Part shown: positions 1 to 8,062 of the stretch, in pieces
How the letters are laid out: every line of letters begins with the position of its first letter
How positions within the stretch are numbered: the stretch's first letter is position 1
NCBI GenBank assembly: GCA_964598255.1
Contig: CAZRBA010000071.1
Span: 44,416 to 108,415, forward strand
DNA: 64,000 nucleotides
Reading direction: 5' to 3'
DNA from: Caldithrix sp964598255
GTDB lineage: Bacteria; Calditrichota; Calditrichia; Calditrichales; Calditrichaceae
Program-made: the position numbers and the translations under genes
Notes under the pieces: model-generated
Told to the model about the DNA's origin: nothing
The model's input: only the letters and a program-made list of their open reading frames with translations
Database searches by the model: none

Positions 1-1281
1 CAAATCTTTGTAGCCACCGAAATCTAAACCGCAAAAAACAATTTCGCTACCGTCCGGTGACCAATGCGGCGAGTAAATGGCTACCAAACCAGGAAAGCGT
101 TTTTTCCCGATGATTTTTTTGGCGGGAATATCATACAGGTATAACACGTCACTTTTGCCGTTACGTGCGCTAAAGGCCAAAATTCCTTGCGGATTAACAT
201 CGATTTTGGAATCGAATACGTGAAACGATTCGAAAGCAGAGGTGCTTTCACCTTTGACCAGCAATTGTACGTCTTTTTCCTTATCCCGCAACGAAAGCGG
301 CTTTAGCGGCCGCATGTAAATGCTGGAATATCCCGTGCGATTCCCTACAAAAACAACGTAGGATTCTCCGTTCTGGCGATAATAAACCGGTTTAAAATTG
401 TAACCAAAACGCACAATTGTCTCCGAAATTTGATCGGAAAAATCATGCGAGGCCATTAACGGATAGTACTGTTTCTTTAGATAATACAAATATTCGTGAT
501 CGAATTCGCGGTAGTCTTTGCCTAAAACTTCTTTGAAACATTGTTCGAACGTCGGATATTTCCATACCAGTTCCATCATGCGTAACAACTTGTCTTTACC
601 GTATTTGCGCGAAATATAATCGAGCACGTTTTGTCCTAATTTGTACATGTAAAACGTACCGTTTATTTGGTAGGCATTTTCCAGCCCGACTATGTAATTG
701 TTCAACACCGCGTCGCGTAAAACCATTTCGCCCTGCGCATCCCAATGGCTTGACCAGAATTCGGCCAATCCTTCGACAAACCACAACGGGGGATAGGCGC
801 CTTCGATTTTGTCGTATTTGGCCAATACGTGGTATAATTTGGTGTGCATAAATACATGTACCAATTCATGCCGGATGACGCGTTTGAATTCTTTCAGATC
901 GCCATTGCCGGGTACAACTACGCGTCCTTTCATGTATTCGAAGAAACCGCCCACATTAGGCGGAATAAATCCAGGCGTAACGTTGGTTTGTTCGAAATGT
1001 TCGTGCGAACTGTAAAAAATTAGGGGAATGCGGTAAATAACCGAATAATCGAATTTTTGTTGCAAATAGCGATAGGAGTCTTCGGCAAATTGCGCACCTT
1101 TTTCGGCTACGTCGCGCATTTCCGGATAATAATAAATATCGAAATGCTCGGTTTTCATTACCTGCCATTTAAAATGGTGGTAATGCACTTTATTCCGTCC
1201 GAAATAAAATCCTTGGGCCCGTATCGAAACGGCAAAAAAGAGCGCAAAAAAGAGAATTAGATGTTTCCGCTTAAAGTCCAT
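1..1281 (-). CDS. Peptidase MA-like metallopeptidase with TolB-type propeller (3' end outside window)
   Basis: The reverse strand is open from an ATG at 1281 to the window edge, so the C-terminus is missing. The N-terminus is a typical signal peptide (MDFKRKH followed by a hydrophobic run ending in IRAQ). A gluzincin motif HELVH lies near residues 138-142, followed by a WFVEGLAEF block about 40 residues later that would supply the third zinc ligand. Near the visible end, a HWSPDGSEIVF stretch is typical of TolB/WD40-like propeller blades. Family knowledge: peptidase MA-like domains followed by propellers are exported proteins of FCB-group bacteria, of unknown substrate. An in-frame ATG at 1302 is an alternative start but would add a charged extension before the signal peptide. 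Confidence 0.75.
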   Translation of the reverse strand, partial: MDFKRKHLILFFALFFAVSIRAQGFYFGRNKVHYHHFKWQVMKTEHFDIYYYPEMRDVAEKGAQFAEDSYRYLQQKFDYSVIYRIPLIFYSSHEHFEQTNVTPGFIPPNVGGFFEYMKGRVVVPGNGDLKEFKRVIRHELVHVFMHTKLYHVLAKYDKIEGAYPPLWFVEGLAEFWSSHWDAQGEMVLRDAVLNNYIVGLENAYQINGTFYMYKLGQNVLDYISRKYGKDKLLRMMELVWKYPTFEQCFKEVLGKDYREFDHEYLYYLKKQYYPLMASHDFSDQISETIVRFGYNFKPVYYRQNGESYVVFVGNRTGYSSIYMRPLKPLSLRDKEKDVQLLVKGESTSAFESFHVFDSKIDVNPQGILAFSARNGKSDVLYLYDIPAKKIIGKKRFPGLVAIYSPHWSPDGSEIVFCGLDFGGYKDL

Positions 1282-1387
1282 TCCGGAATCTTTCGTTAAC
1301 ATACCCCGGACAAACTAATTAAAAATGGTAAAGGTTTCAAGATGCCGCATGGCAGATCGGGGCGCTAATGCGAAAAAAAAATCTGTC

Positions 1388-1450
1388 TTGCCTTTCCAAA
1401 CACGTAGTGACCCTAAAGGGTCTCTACGTGCCCAGCGCAAGGGGCAAGGG
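1388..1450. repeat. Imperfect long palindrome between divergent genes
   Basis: Positions 1401-1413 pair with 1418-1430 over 13 bp with one T-T mismatch and a TAAA loop. An outer CTTGCC / GGCAAG pair extends the dyad. No T-run follows either arm, so it is not a classical terminator. The sequence looks like a REP- or MITE-type intergenic palindrome, but I saw no second copy in this window. Confidence 0.35.
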
Positions 1451-1560
1451 CCGCCTGCTCATTAAAAAAATAAGGAAATTTATTGCAAATATTCTTAAAT
1501 TCCTTTAATCTTAATTGGAAAAGGCCGATCATCATTCAAGTTGTCAAAAGGAGAAAAAAT

Positions 1561-2568
1561 ATGCAAACCATTCTCGTAACCGGCGGGGCCGGATTTATCG
1601 GTTCGAACTTTGTACGTTATATGTTGCAAAAATATGCGGACTACCGCATTATTGTTTTGGATGCTCTGACCTATGCCGGTAATCGCGAAAACCTGGCCGA
1701 TTTTGAACGAGATCCGCGTTACCTGTTTTATCATGGCGATATTGGCGACGCACAAGTTGTCGATAATTTGATGAGTAATGCGGATGCGGTGGTGAATTTT
1801 GCCGCCGAAACCCATGTGGATCGTTCCATTTTAGAAGCGGGAAAGTTTATCGATACGGATATTCACGGAACCTTTGTCCTTTTGGAAGCGGCCAAAAAAC
1901 ATGGCATCGAACGTTTTTTACATATTTCCACGGACGAAGTGTATGGCTCCATTGAAAACGGTTCGTTTAAAGAAACCGATCCTTTAATGCCCAACAGCCC
2001 TTATTCGGCCAGCAAAGCAGGCGGAGATTTGTTGGTTCGTTCTTATTTTAAAACCTACGGTTTGCCGGTGCTAATTACGCGTAGTTCCAATAATTACGGG
2101 CCGTACCAGTATCCCGAAAAACTGATTCCCTTATTTGTAACTAACGCCATCGACGATGTGCCTTTGCCGTTATATGGTGACGGTAAAAATGTTCGAGATT
2201 GGATTTATGTTGAAGATAATTGTGCCGCCATCGATATGGTATTGCACCATGGACAAATTGGCGAAATTTACAATATCGGCGGGGGCAATGAGCGGGAGAA
2301 TATTTTTATTACCCGGTTTATTCTTGAATATTTGGGTAAATCCGAATCCTTAATTAAACCCGTAGCCGATCGGCCCGGACACGACCGTCGTTATTCGGTA
2401 GATACTTCCAAAATTCGCGCATTGGGCTGGCAACCGAAATGGAGTTTGGAAGACGGTTTAAAACAAACCATCAATTGGTATGTGGAAAACGAAAATTGGT
2501 GGCGCAAAATCAAAGAAAAGCAAGAAGAATACAAACGCTTTTATCAGGCGCATTACGCAAATCGTTAA
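1561..2568 (+). CDS. rfbB: dTDP-glucose 4,6-dehydratase
   Basis: A 335-residue extended short-chain dehydrogenase. It converts dTDP-glucose to dTDP-4-keto-6-deoxyglucose in the cytoplasm, the second step toward dTDP-rhamnose and other deoxysugars for surface polysaccharide. The NAD-binding TGGAGFIG is at residues 7-14, the RmlB signature TDEVYG at 124-129, and the YxxxK pair at Tyr148/Lys152. NNYGPYQYPEKLIP and the RPGHDRRY block near the C-terminus are also characteristic of RmlB. The start at 1561 is chosen because AAAGGAG ends about seven bases upstream and the Rossmann strand begins immediately. The partner genes rfbA, rfbC and rfbD are not in the window. Confidence 0.95.
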   Translation: MQTILVTGGAGFIGSNFVRYMLQKYADYRIIVLDALTYAGNRENLADFERDPRYLFYHGDIGDAQVVDNLMSNADAVVNFAAETHVDRSILEAGKFIDTDIHGTFVLLEAAKKHGIERFLHISTDEVYGSIENGSFKETDPLMPNSPYSASKAGGDLLVRSYFKTYGLPVLITRSSNNYGPYQYPEKLIPLFVTNAIDDVPLPLYGDGKNVRDWIYVEDNCAAIDMVLHHGQIGEIYNIGGGNERENIFITRFILEYLGKSESLIKPVADRPGHDRRYSVDTSKIRALGWQPKWSLEDGLKQTINWYVENENWWRKIKEKQEEYKRFYQAHYANR

Positions 2569-2628
2569 TTTGCTAACACCGCTCCGCATTGGCTGGCAAA
2601 GCGGGGCGGACTTATTTCAGGGCGTCAG

Positions 2629-3933
2629 ATGGCAGTAAAAAAGATCCCGTGTAAAAATCATCCGCAGCGTTTAACAACCCGTCGCTGTTATTATTGCAAA
2701 ACCCCGGTGTGCTCCGAATGCCAGGTACGGCGTGCACACCATATCTTTTGTAGTTCAAAATGCTATTATTTATGGAAAACACAACAAATAATCCGACCGC
2801 TGAAAAAATACAAACACAAAACCGCACTTTTGTTTTTAATTGCGTTTGCGCTTTTTTCCATCGGACAATTTTACTACCTGAATACCAAAATTAACCGTCT
2901 GGCTAAGCAGCGGGAAAAACGCGAAATGAAATCGGCGCCAGACACCGAGCAATTGTGGTTCAATTTGGACACAACAGTGGCGCGGGCCAACGGGCGCATT
3001 TCGTTTACGATTACCGGTACGCCTAGTGCCGCGGTTTCGATTTGGCACAACGGGAAAATGGTTGCCATGTCGGCCGATATCTCGAAAGACAATATTTTAA
3101 AGGGAATTCCGCTGTACTTCGGTGAAAATCGTTTTGTGCTTTGGGAACATCGCGCCAATGGGCAACAAATATTAGTCGATTCGTTCCGTATCGATTGGCA
3201 TTCTGCCCGTTTGCGGTTTTTGTCCCTTCCGCTGTATTCCGTGCCGCTTAGGCAAAAACTACTGGCATTAACGTTTGACGCCGGTTCTACCGATAAAGGA
3301 AGCCGCAATATTTTACGCGTTTTAAGAAACAAAGAAATACACTGCACCATGTTTGTTACCGGACGCTTTGTAAAACAATTTCCCGATCTCGTACGTCAAA
3401 TGGTTGCCGACGGCCATCAAATTGGTAACCACACTTTTAATCATCCTCATTTGACTACCTATGTCCGCAACGAACGGCAACAAACATTAGGAGGTGTTAC
3501 CCGCCGTTTTGTCTTTCGGCAACTACGTAAAACCGACAGTTTGTTCAAAAAGATTACCGGACGACATCTGGCTCCGTTTTGGCGAGCACCGTTTGGAGAG
3601 TTTAATAAGCAAATTTTACGTTGGGCCGCCGAAGCCGGTTACAAACAAGTCGTTTGGTCGCATCATTGCGATGCGCTGGATTGGGTAGCCGATTCTACTT
3701 CGGAGTTGTATCGTTCCGCCGCGGAAATTTTGCACCACTTTTTACGCTTGGAAGAAACTTCCGGATTGCAGGGGCGTATTATTCTCATGCATTTAGGCAC
3801 GGAACGCCATCGCGATTATCCGTACCGAATTCTACCGGCTCTTATCGATTCGCTGCGTATGCGCGGATACCGATTTGTTACCGTCGGTCAGTTATTGACC
3901 GCCAAAACAAAGCAATCCTTGGCACGTAAGTAA
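2629..3933 (+). CDS. Membrane-anchored NodB-type polysaccharide deacetylase with N-terminal zinc-binding domain
   Basis: 434 residues in three parts. Residues 8-45 carry a Cys/His-rich putative zinc-binding unit (Cys8, 20, 23, 28, 31, 41, 45), resembling a B-box/FCS-like finger. A single hydrophobic helix follows at about 64-83. The C-terminal half is a NodB carbohydrate esterase 4 domain: TFDAGS at 215-220, HTFNH at 268-272, RAPFGE at 319-324 and the late MHLG at 387-390. The first motif has Ala where many members have the second, metal-binding Asp; this TFDAG variant is common in some NodB subfamilies. The deacetylase domain should face the periplasm with the finger inside the cell. It may act on peptidoglycan or exported polysaccharide; the substrate is unknown. 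It lies downstream of rfbB on the same strand. Confidence 0.85.
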   Translation: MAVKKIPCKNHPQRLTTRRCYYCKTPVCSECQVRRAHHIFCSSKCYYLWKTQQIIRPLKKYKHKTALLFLIAFALFSIGQFYYLNTKINRLAKQREKREMKSAPDTEQLWFNLDTTVARANGRISFTITGTPSAAVSIWHNGKMVAMSADISKDNILKGIPLYFGENRFVLWEHRANGQQILVDSFRIDWHSARLRFLSLPLYSVPLRQKLLALTFDAGSTDKGSRNILRVLRNKEIHCTMFVTGRFVKQFPDLVRQMVADGHQIGNHTFNHPHLTTYVRNERQQTLGGVTRRFVFRQLRKTDSLFKKITGRHLAPFWRAPFGEFNKQILRWAAEAGYKQVVWSHHCDALDWVADSTSELYRSAAEILHHFLRLEETSGLQGRIILMHLGTERHRDYPYRILPALIDSLRMRGYRFVTVGQLLTAKTKQSLARK

Positions 3934-4013
3934 ATCGGTTCGATACATATTGAAAAACCGGTAAAAACAACTGTTGGAACATCATTCAAACAGATAAAAC
4001 AAAAAGGAACGCC

Positions 4014-5423
4014 ATGGACGACGAACGGACAATCCGAACATTAAAGATATTAAGCATTCTTACCGTTCTATTTATCCTTTACAACACCCTTATGCCGTTT
4101 AAACCGTATTCCGACTGGTGGAAAGTGGCGCGTCATTTGCACAGAATCGAACTGATTCCCATGATTGTACGGGGCCGAATGAATCCGTTGACCGATTTGA
4201 TCGGTAATGTTTTGCTGTTTATCCCTTTCGGGTTTTTCATAATGTTGTACTTGTTGGCGCAACGGCGAACAGGCAACGGATTGAAAATCGTATTTGCGGG
4301 AATGCTTTTTAGTTTAAGTATCGAAATCACTCAAATATTTTTCCGCTATCGAACCCCGTCCACCACGGATGTGATCATGAATACCTTTGGCACGGCAGTG
4401 GGCGTGATTGGTGCAAAAATTTATTTCCGTCATCTTGCGGTTCGCGTGCAGCGTTTTATCGAAACCACCTTAGAAAACGAACCGGTTACATTAATTCTTA
4501 TTCTGATAATTTTGGTGCAATTTTTCGGATCGTTACTGCCGTTTAACGTAACCATTACGATTTCCGATTTAAAGCGTGCGTTGGCCCACGCAAATATTGA
4601 ACCTTTCGGGGTAAAACCTCTGGGACTTTTATTCGGCACTTCCCATAAATATGCGGCGCAAATGACCTTTTCCGGAGCAAAGTTTTTAGGTAATGTTTTG
4701 TTTTATGCCATATATGGATATCTGGTTTTATACTCATATTTTCAATACTGGCGCTTCCGACGTGAAGGGAAGTGGTTTCTTTTTGCCTTGTTGATTTTGT
4801 ACTTTCCGCTTTTGGAAGTTACCCAGTTTTTTATCAAATCGCGTACGGCCGATATTAACGATGTCATTAGCGGATATTCAGGGGCGTTTATCGGTGCCGC
4901 CGCTTTGCTGGCGGTTCGAAAGAAAAACTGGTTTAGGGGCATGAAAACCATCGAAATCAAACATTTTATTTTGCCGATTTTTATTTACCTGTTGTATATT
5001 TTTTACACGGGATTCCGACCGTTTGATTTTACCACAAATTACAACTTAATTCGTCCCAATTTGCAAATTCATAATCTGGTTCCTTTTTACGCCTATTACA
5101 AAGTTACCTCGTTGTGGAATATTTACGATTTGTTGGAATCGTTTTTTATGCTGTTGCCGCTGGGATTCGTTTGGGCATTGTTGAAAAATAAAAACGGAAT
5201 TTCACAAAAAGCCGAACGGCAAGCCGTAGTTATCGGTTTGGCCGTGGCGCTTATTATCGAAGGGGCACAGGTCTTACTGCCCTCGCGTACCGGTGAGGTT
5301 ACCGACGTGATTATGAATGCATTCGGATGTTATGCCGGTGCGCGGTTTTATCGCTATTACTATCAAAATTATATTATGAAAAATGATTTTATTCGCTCGT
5401 TAAGTAAAAAAGACAACGTTTGA
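4014..5423 (+). CDS. Triple VanZ-like membrane protein
   Basis: A 469-residue polytopic membrane protein built from three consecutive VanZ-like units, roughly residues 1-145, 165-300 and 320-450. Each unit opens with a short 'PF' segment after a helix (MPFKPYS, LLPFN, RPFDF). Each ends with the same signature: E104..Q107..RTPSTTDV, E268..Q271..SRTADINDV and E416..Q419..SRTGEVTDV. VanZ proteins are usually a single unit; VanZ of Tn1546 gives low-level teicoplanin resistance and the general function is unclear. The start has AAGGA eight bases upstream. It follows the NodB deacetylase on the same strand, which would suit an envelope role, but that is inference. Confidence 0.85.
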   Translation: MDDERTIRTLKILSILTVLFILYNTLMPFKPYSDWWKVARHLHRIELIPMIVRGRMNPLTDLIGNVLLFIPFGFFIMLYLLAQRRTGNGLKIVFAGMLFSLSIEITQIFFRYRTPSTTDVIMNTFGTAVGVIGAKIYFRHLAVRVQRFIETTLENEPVTLILILIILVQFFGSLLPFNVTITISDLKRALAHANIEPFGVKPLGLLFGTSHKYAAQMTFSGAKFLGNVLFYAIYGYLVLYSYFQYWRFRREGKWFLFALLILYFPLLEVTQFFIKSRTADINDVISGYSGAFIGAAALLAVRKKNWFRGMKTIEIKHFILPIFIYLLYIFYTGFRPFDFTTNYNLIRPNLQIHNLVPFYAYYKVTSLWNIYDLLESFFMLLPLGFVWALLKNKNGISQKAERQAVVIGLAVALIIEGAQVLLPSRTGEVTDVIMNAFGCYAGARFYRYYYQNYIMKNDFIRSLSKKDNV

Positions 5424-5663
5424 TTTTAACCGTTAACGGACATCGATCGCTACGGATTGCAAATAAAATGGCACAGATTGCCTGCCGAATATTATGCCAA
5501 ACAAGGCCACGCCCTCTTTTAATTTGGCACACCATACCCAACCGCGCTTAACGGATATATGATTTGCTGTTTTGCACATCGCCGCTGCTTGGTTGGCTCC
5601 TAAAATTTTGATCCTGATTCATACTTTATTAAATTTGACGCAAACATAAAAAATGTGGTTGGT
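5424..5663. other. Intergenic region without recognised feature
   Basis: About 240 bases separate the VanZ gene from the next CDS. I see no coding potential, clear terminator or promoter motif here. Confidence 0.4.
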
Positions 5664-6260
5664 ATGGATTTAAAAACATTAATCGAAAATAAAGAACGGG
5701 AAAAGGCAAAAAAGCAATATCTGCAATTTTCCGAAGGAGAATTGGAAAAATTGCGTCCCGACGAAGTAGAACGCATTATCGAACATTTTCGCGGAAACAC
5801 ATTGGTAAAACTGCCGGAGAGTGAAATTGCATTTTTCGAATGGTTAAAAAATGCGGATCGCGCGGTATGGGATGATTTGTGGCAGGATGATACGGAAGAA
5901 GAAGATTATTTGGTAAGCGTGGATTTTTTACGGGAATTTATTCGTGAAACACCTTCGTTCCCCATTTGTGATTTGATCGATGAACCGAATTATTGGTTTA
6001 CGTTTCGTCATATTAAACCCAAAGGATTGGAATATTTGCAGGAAGAAGTGCGATTGAAAGTGGAAACGGACGAAGACCTTTCGCTCGAAGAATTGTTTTT
6101 ACTGGAAATTAGCGTTTCTTCCACGGATATCTGGCATTTTGCTCATCGCCATCAGGTATCTGTTGAACGCATGAAAAAAGCCATTAACCAAATGGTGTAT
6201 AATGGCTGGATCGTACATTTGACGAATCGTGACGATTTGGTTCGCTATCTTGATTTTTAG
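5664..6260 (+). CDS. Unknown acidic soluble protein with possible C-terminal winged helix
   Basis: About 198 residues, rich in Glu and Lys, with no signal peptide or membrane helix. I do not recognise the family. The C-terminal 55 residues (from LFLLEISVSS through VSVERMKKAINQMVYNGWI) have the helix-turn-helix-like rhythm of a winged-helix domain; this is pattern reading only. An in-frame GTG at 5655 is an alternative start; neither has a strong ribosome binding site. The gene sits 35 bases before the amidase gene and so probably belongs to the same transcription unit. Confidence 0.7.
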   Translation: MDLKTLIENKEREKAKKQYLQFSEGELEKLRPDEVERIIEHFRGNTLVKLPESEIAFFEWLKNADRAVWDDLWQDDTEEEDYLVSVDFLREFIRETPSFPICDLIDEPNYWFTFRHIKPKGLEYLQEEVRLKVETDEDLSLEELFLLEISVSSTDIWHFAHRHQVSVERMKKAINQMVYNGWIVHLTNRDDLVRYLDF

Positions 6261-6295
6261 GAAAAATTGCCCGGTTTTTTTCTAAAACGCCTTTA

Positions 6296-7426
6296 ATGAA
6301 TCGCCGTTTATTGCGTAAGATAATGATTGTCCCGCGAGAAAATTTAATGGAAGAATTTGGTTTGTACATATCCGTCTTGCTAAAATTTTTAGCCGCTTCC
6401 GTATTACTGGAACGTATTCTGGAGTTTTCCGACAAATTGTTTTCGTTTGTAGGAATACGCTTAGGCCGCAAGGCCCAGCTTTTACGTTTGGCAGATTTGG
6501 ATACAAGTACTTCCGCAGAATCGGTCCGTTTGGTAAAAAAAGCCTTTGTGGTTCAGACGGCGGGAATTTTGTTAGGAATTGGTATTTGCTATTTTTCGAA
6601 TCTTGGTATTTTACGCGAATTAAAATTGGTTAACGTCCAACATCTTTACTGGTGGGATATTTTGCTTTCCGGCATTTTTATTTCTGGCGGCAGCGAACCG
6701 ATCCATCAACTGATCAATTTCCTTAAAGGGCACCAGCAGGTACTTAAAGAGCAAACCTCCCGACTGCAAGCTAAAGCGCAACAAAAAAGTCCTTTAAGCC
6801 AGCAGCGTCCGGGAGAACGGATTGGTATTACCTATCAGGGAGGGCTGTATCCCGAAAAACCCGGGCACGGACTGCGGAAAATAAATCCCCAATATATTGT
6901 GGTTCATCATTCCGGCACTTCGGCCGATGCCGGTTTTTCCGATATCGTCCGCACGGAACAAAAAGAACGGCGCAATAAGCGAGGAAGTTACCGCCTTGAC
7001 CCTTCGTTTCATAGCGTAATTACGTTTGACGGAAAATACCATCATTACTGTCGCTGGGATTCAATAGGCTGGCATGTGGCCAAAGGAGCCAAGGTTTCCA
7101 ATGCCAATTCGTTGGGCCTTTGTTTTGTGGGTAATTTTCAACCCCGCCGTAAAAACCCTTCCAATTTAAAAAATCGACCATCGGAGGAACAATTGGAAAC
7201 CGGTGCAAAATTGATTGCGCTTTGGCGGATTTTGTACCATATTCCGGAACGTAACGTAGTGGCCCACAGCTCGGTGCATCGAGCCCGCATCCATTGTCCC
7301 GGCGATAATTTTCCGCTGGAACGCCTTATTGCCAAATCGACGCAAATTTTAAAGAATTGGCAAAACGATCTTCAAATGACGGAAGATATTGAACGGTTTA
7401 AAAAACAACGGTTTATTTATGTTTAA
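6296..7426 (+). CDS. Membrane-anchored N-acetylmuramoyl-L-alanine amidase (Amidase_2/PGRP fold)
   Basis: 376 residues. The N-terminal 145 residues form a membrane module with helices near 24-40, 84-101 and 119-133, the last ending in GGSEPIH (131-137). After a Gln/Lys-rich linker comes an Amidase_2 domain (about 195-350) of the T7-lysozyme type, which cuts the amide bond between MurNAc and the peptide stem. Zinc ligands are visible: VVHHSG (His204 or His205), His324 in VVAHSS, and Cys334 in IHCPGD. No signal peptide is apparent; the membrane module anchors the enzyme. ATG codons at 6326 and 6347 are possible alternative starts. The membrane module is paralogous to the whole of the next gene, whose start overlaps this stop. 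Confidence 0.85.
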   Translation: MNRRLLRKIMIVPRENLMEEFGLYISVLLKFLAASVLLERILEFSDKLFSFVGIRLGRKAQLLRLADLDTSTSAESVRLVKKAFVVQTAGILLGIGICYFSNLGILRELKLVNVQHLYWWDILLSGIFISGGSEPIHQLINFLKGHQQVLKEQTSRLQAKAQQKSPLSQQRPGERIGITYQGGLYPEKPGHGLRKINPQYIVVHHSGTSADAGFSDIVRTEQKERRNKRGSYRLDPSFHSVITFDGKYHHYCRWDSIGWHVAKGAKVSNANSLGLCFVGNFQPRRKNPSNLKNRPSEEQLETGAKLIALWRILYHIPERNVVAHSSVHRARIHCPGDNFPLERLIAKSTQILKNWQNDLQMTEDIERFKKQRFIYV

Positions 7427-7988
7427 AATAAAAGCAAAACAGTTTATTAGCCTCATTTTGATTGTATTGATTTTTTCGCAAATTGTGTTGGCGCAAAGTG
7501 TTCGTGGCGAAAAAAACTTTTTCACCTCGGATGTTGTAAACATCTATTTTTTAATGCTGCTTTTTGCCACCATTATCAATCGACTTTTGGAATATGCCAA
7601 GTTATTGGTAATTCTTGTAAATCAGCGTGTCGGTTTGCTTACCCGATTAAGCGATGCCTTGTTTGATTCGGTAACGCACAAAATGGATCTGCTGGGCATT
7701 AACTACGATGCGCAAAAAGTGCGCGAAAAATTGAATAAACACGTGGTTTTTGTCATCATGCAATTTGGGGCGTTTGTTATGGGAATTTTCCTGGCTTGGT
7801 GGCTGCAATTGAATGTAATGGCGCAAGTTCAATTTTCGATGGGTAAGGTTTGGGGCTTTGTATTAACCGGAGTGCTAATTGGCGCCGGCGTGGAGCCTAT
7901 TCACGCATTTTTTCGCATTGCCCAAGAAAAACGTAAAATCAAAAAACTAATGTCTACCCTGGGCGATTTTTCGGATGATTCGGATTAA
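7419..7988 (+). CDS. Small membrane protein paralogous to the amidase's membrane module
   Basis: About 189 residues. It starts with a signal-peptide-like or first transmembrane segment (MFKIKAKQF, then a hydrophobic run ending in VLAQS). Then follow the elements seen in the amidase N-terminus: a helix ending in NRLLEY (LERILEF in the amidase), a variable charged linker, a helix, and a last helix ending GAGVEPIHAFF (GGSEPIHQLI in the amidase). The start at 7419 overlaps the amidase stop by eight bases, suggesting translational coupling. The upstream TTG at 7389 is possible but would bury the signal segment. I do not recognise the family; size and topology recall holins, but that is speculation. 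Confidence 0.8.
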   Translation: MFKIKAKQFISLILIVLIFSQIVLAQSVRGEKNFFTSDVVNIYFLMLLFATIINRLLEYAKLLVILVNQRVGLLTRLSDALFDSVTHKMDLLGINYDAQKVREKLNKHVVFVIMQFGAFVMGIFLAWWLQLNVMAQVQFSMGKVWGFVLTGVLIGAGVEPIHAFFRIAQEKRKIKKLMSTLGDFSDDSD

Positions 7989-8062
7989 AGGATGCCAATG
8001 GCTTGAGGGAAAAAGAATGCGAGTGTGGTTTGCCTTTTATTAATAAGCCAAATAAAGCGGTT

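Noticed and set aside
5588..5602. 15-base identity TTGGTTGGCTCCTAA shared with 57373-57387
   Set aside because: About one or two such matches are expected by chance in a 64-kb AT-rich window, and the flanks do not align, so it is not evidence of a repeat family.
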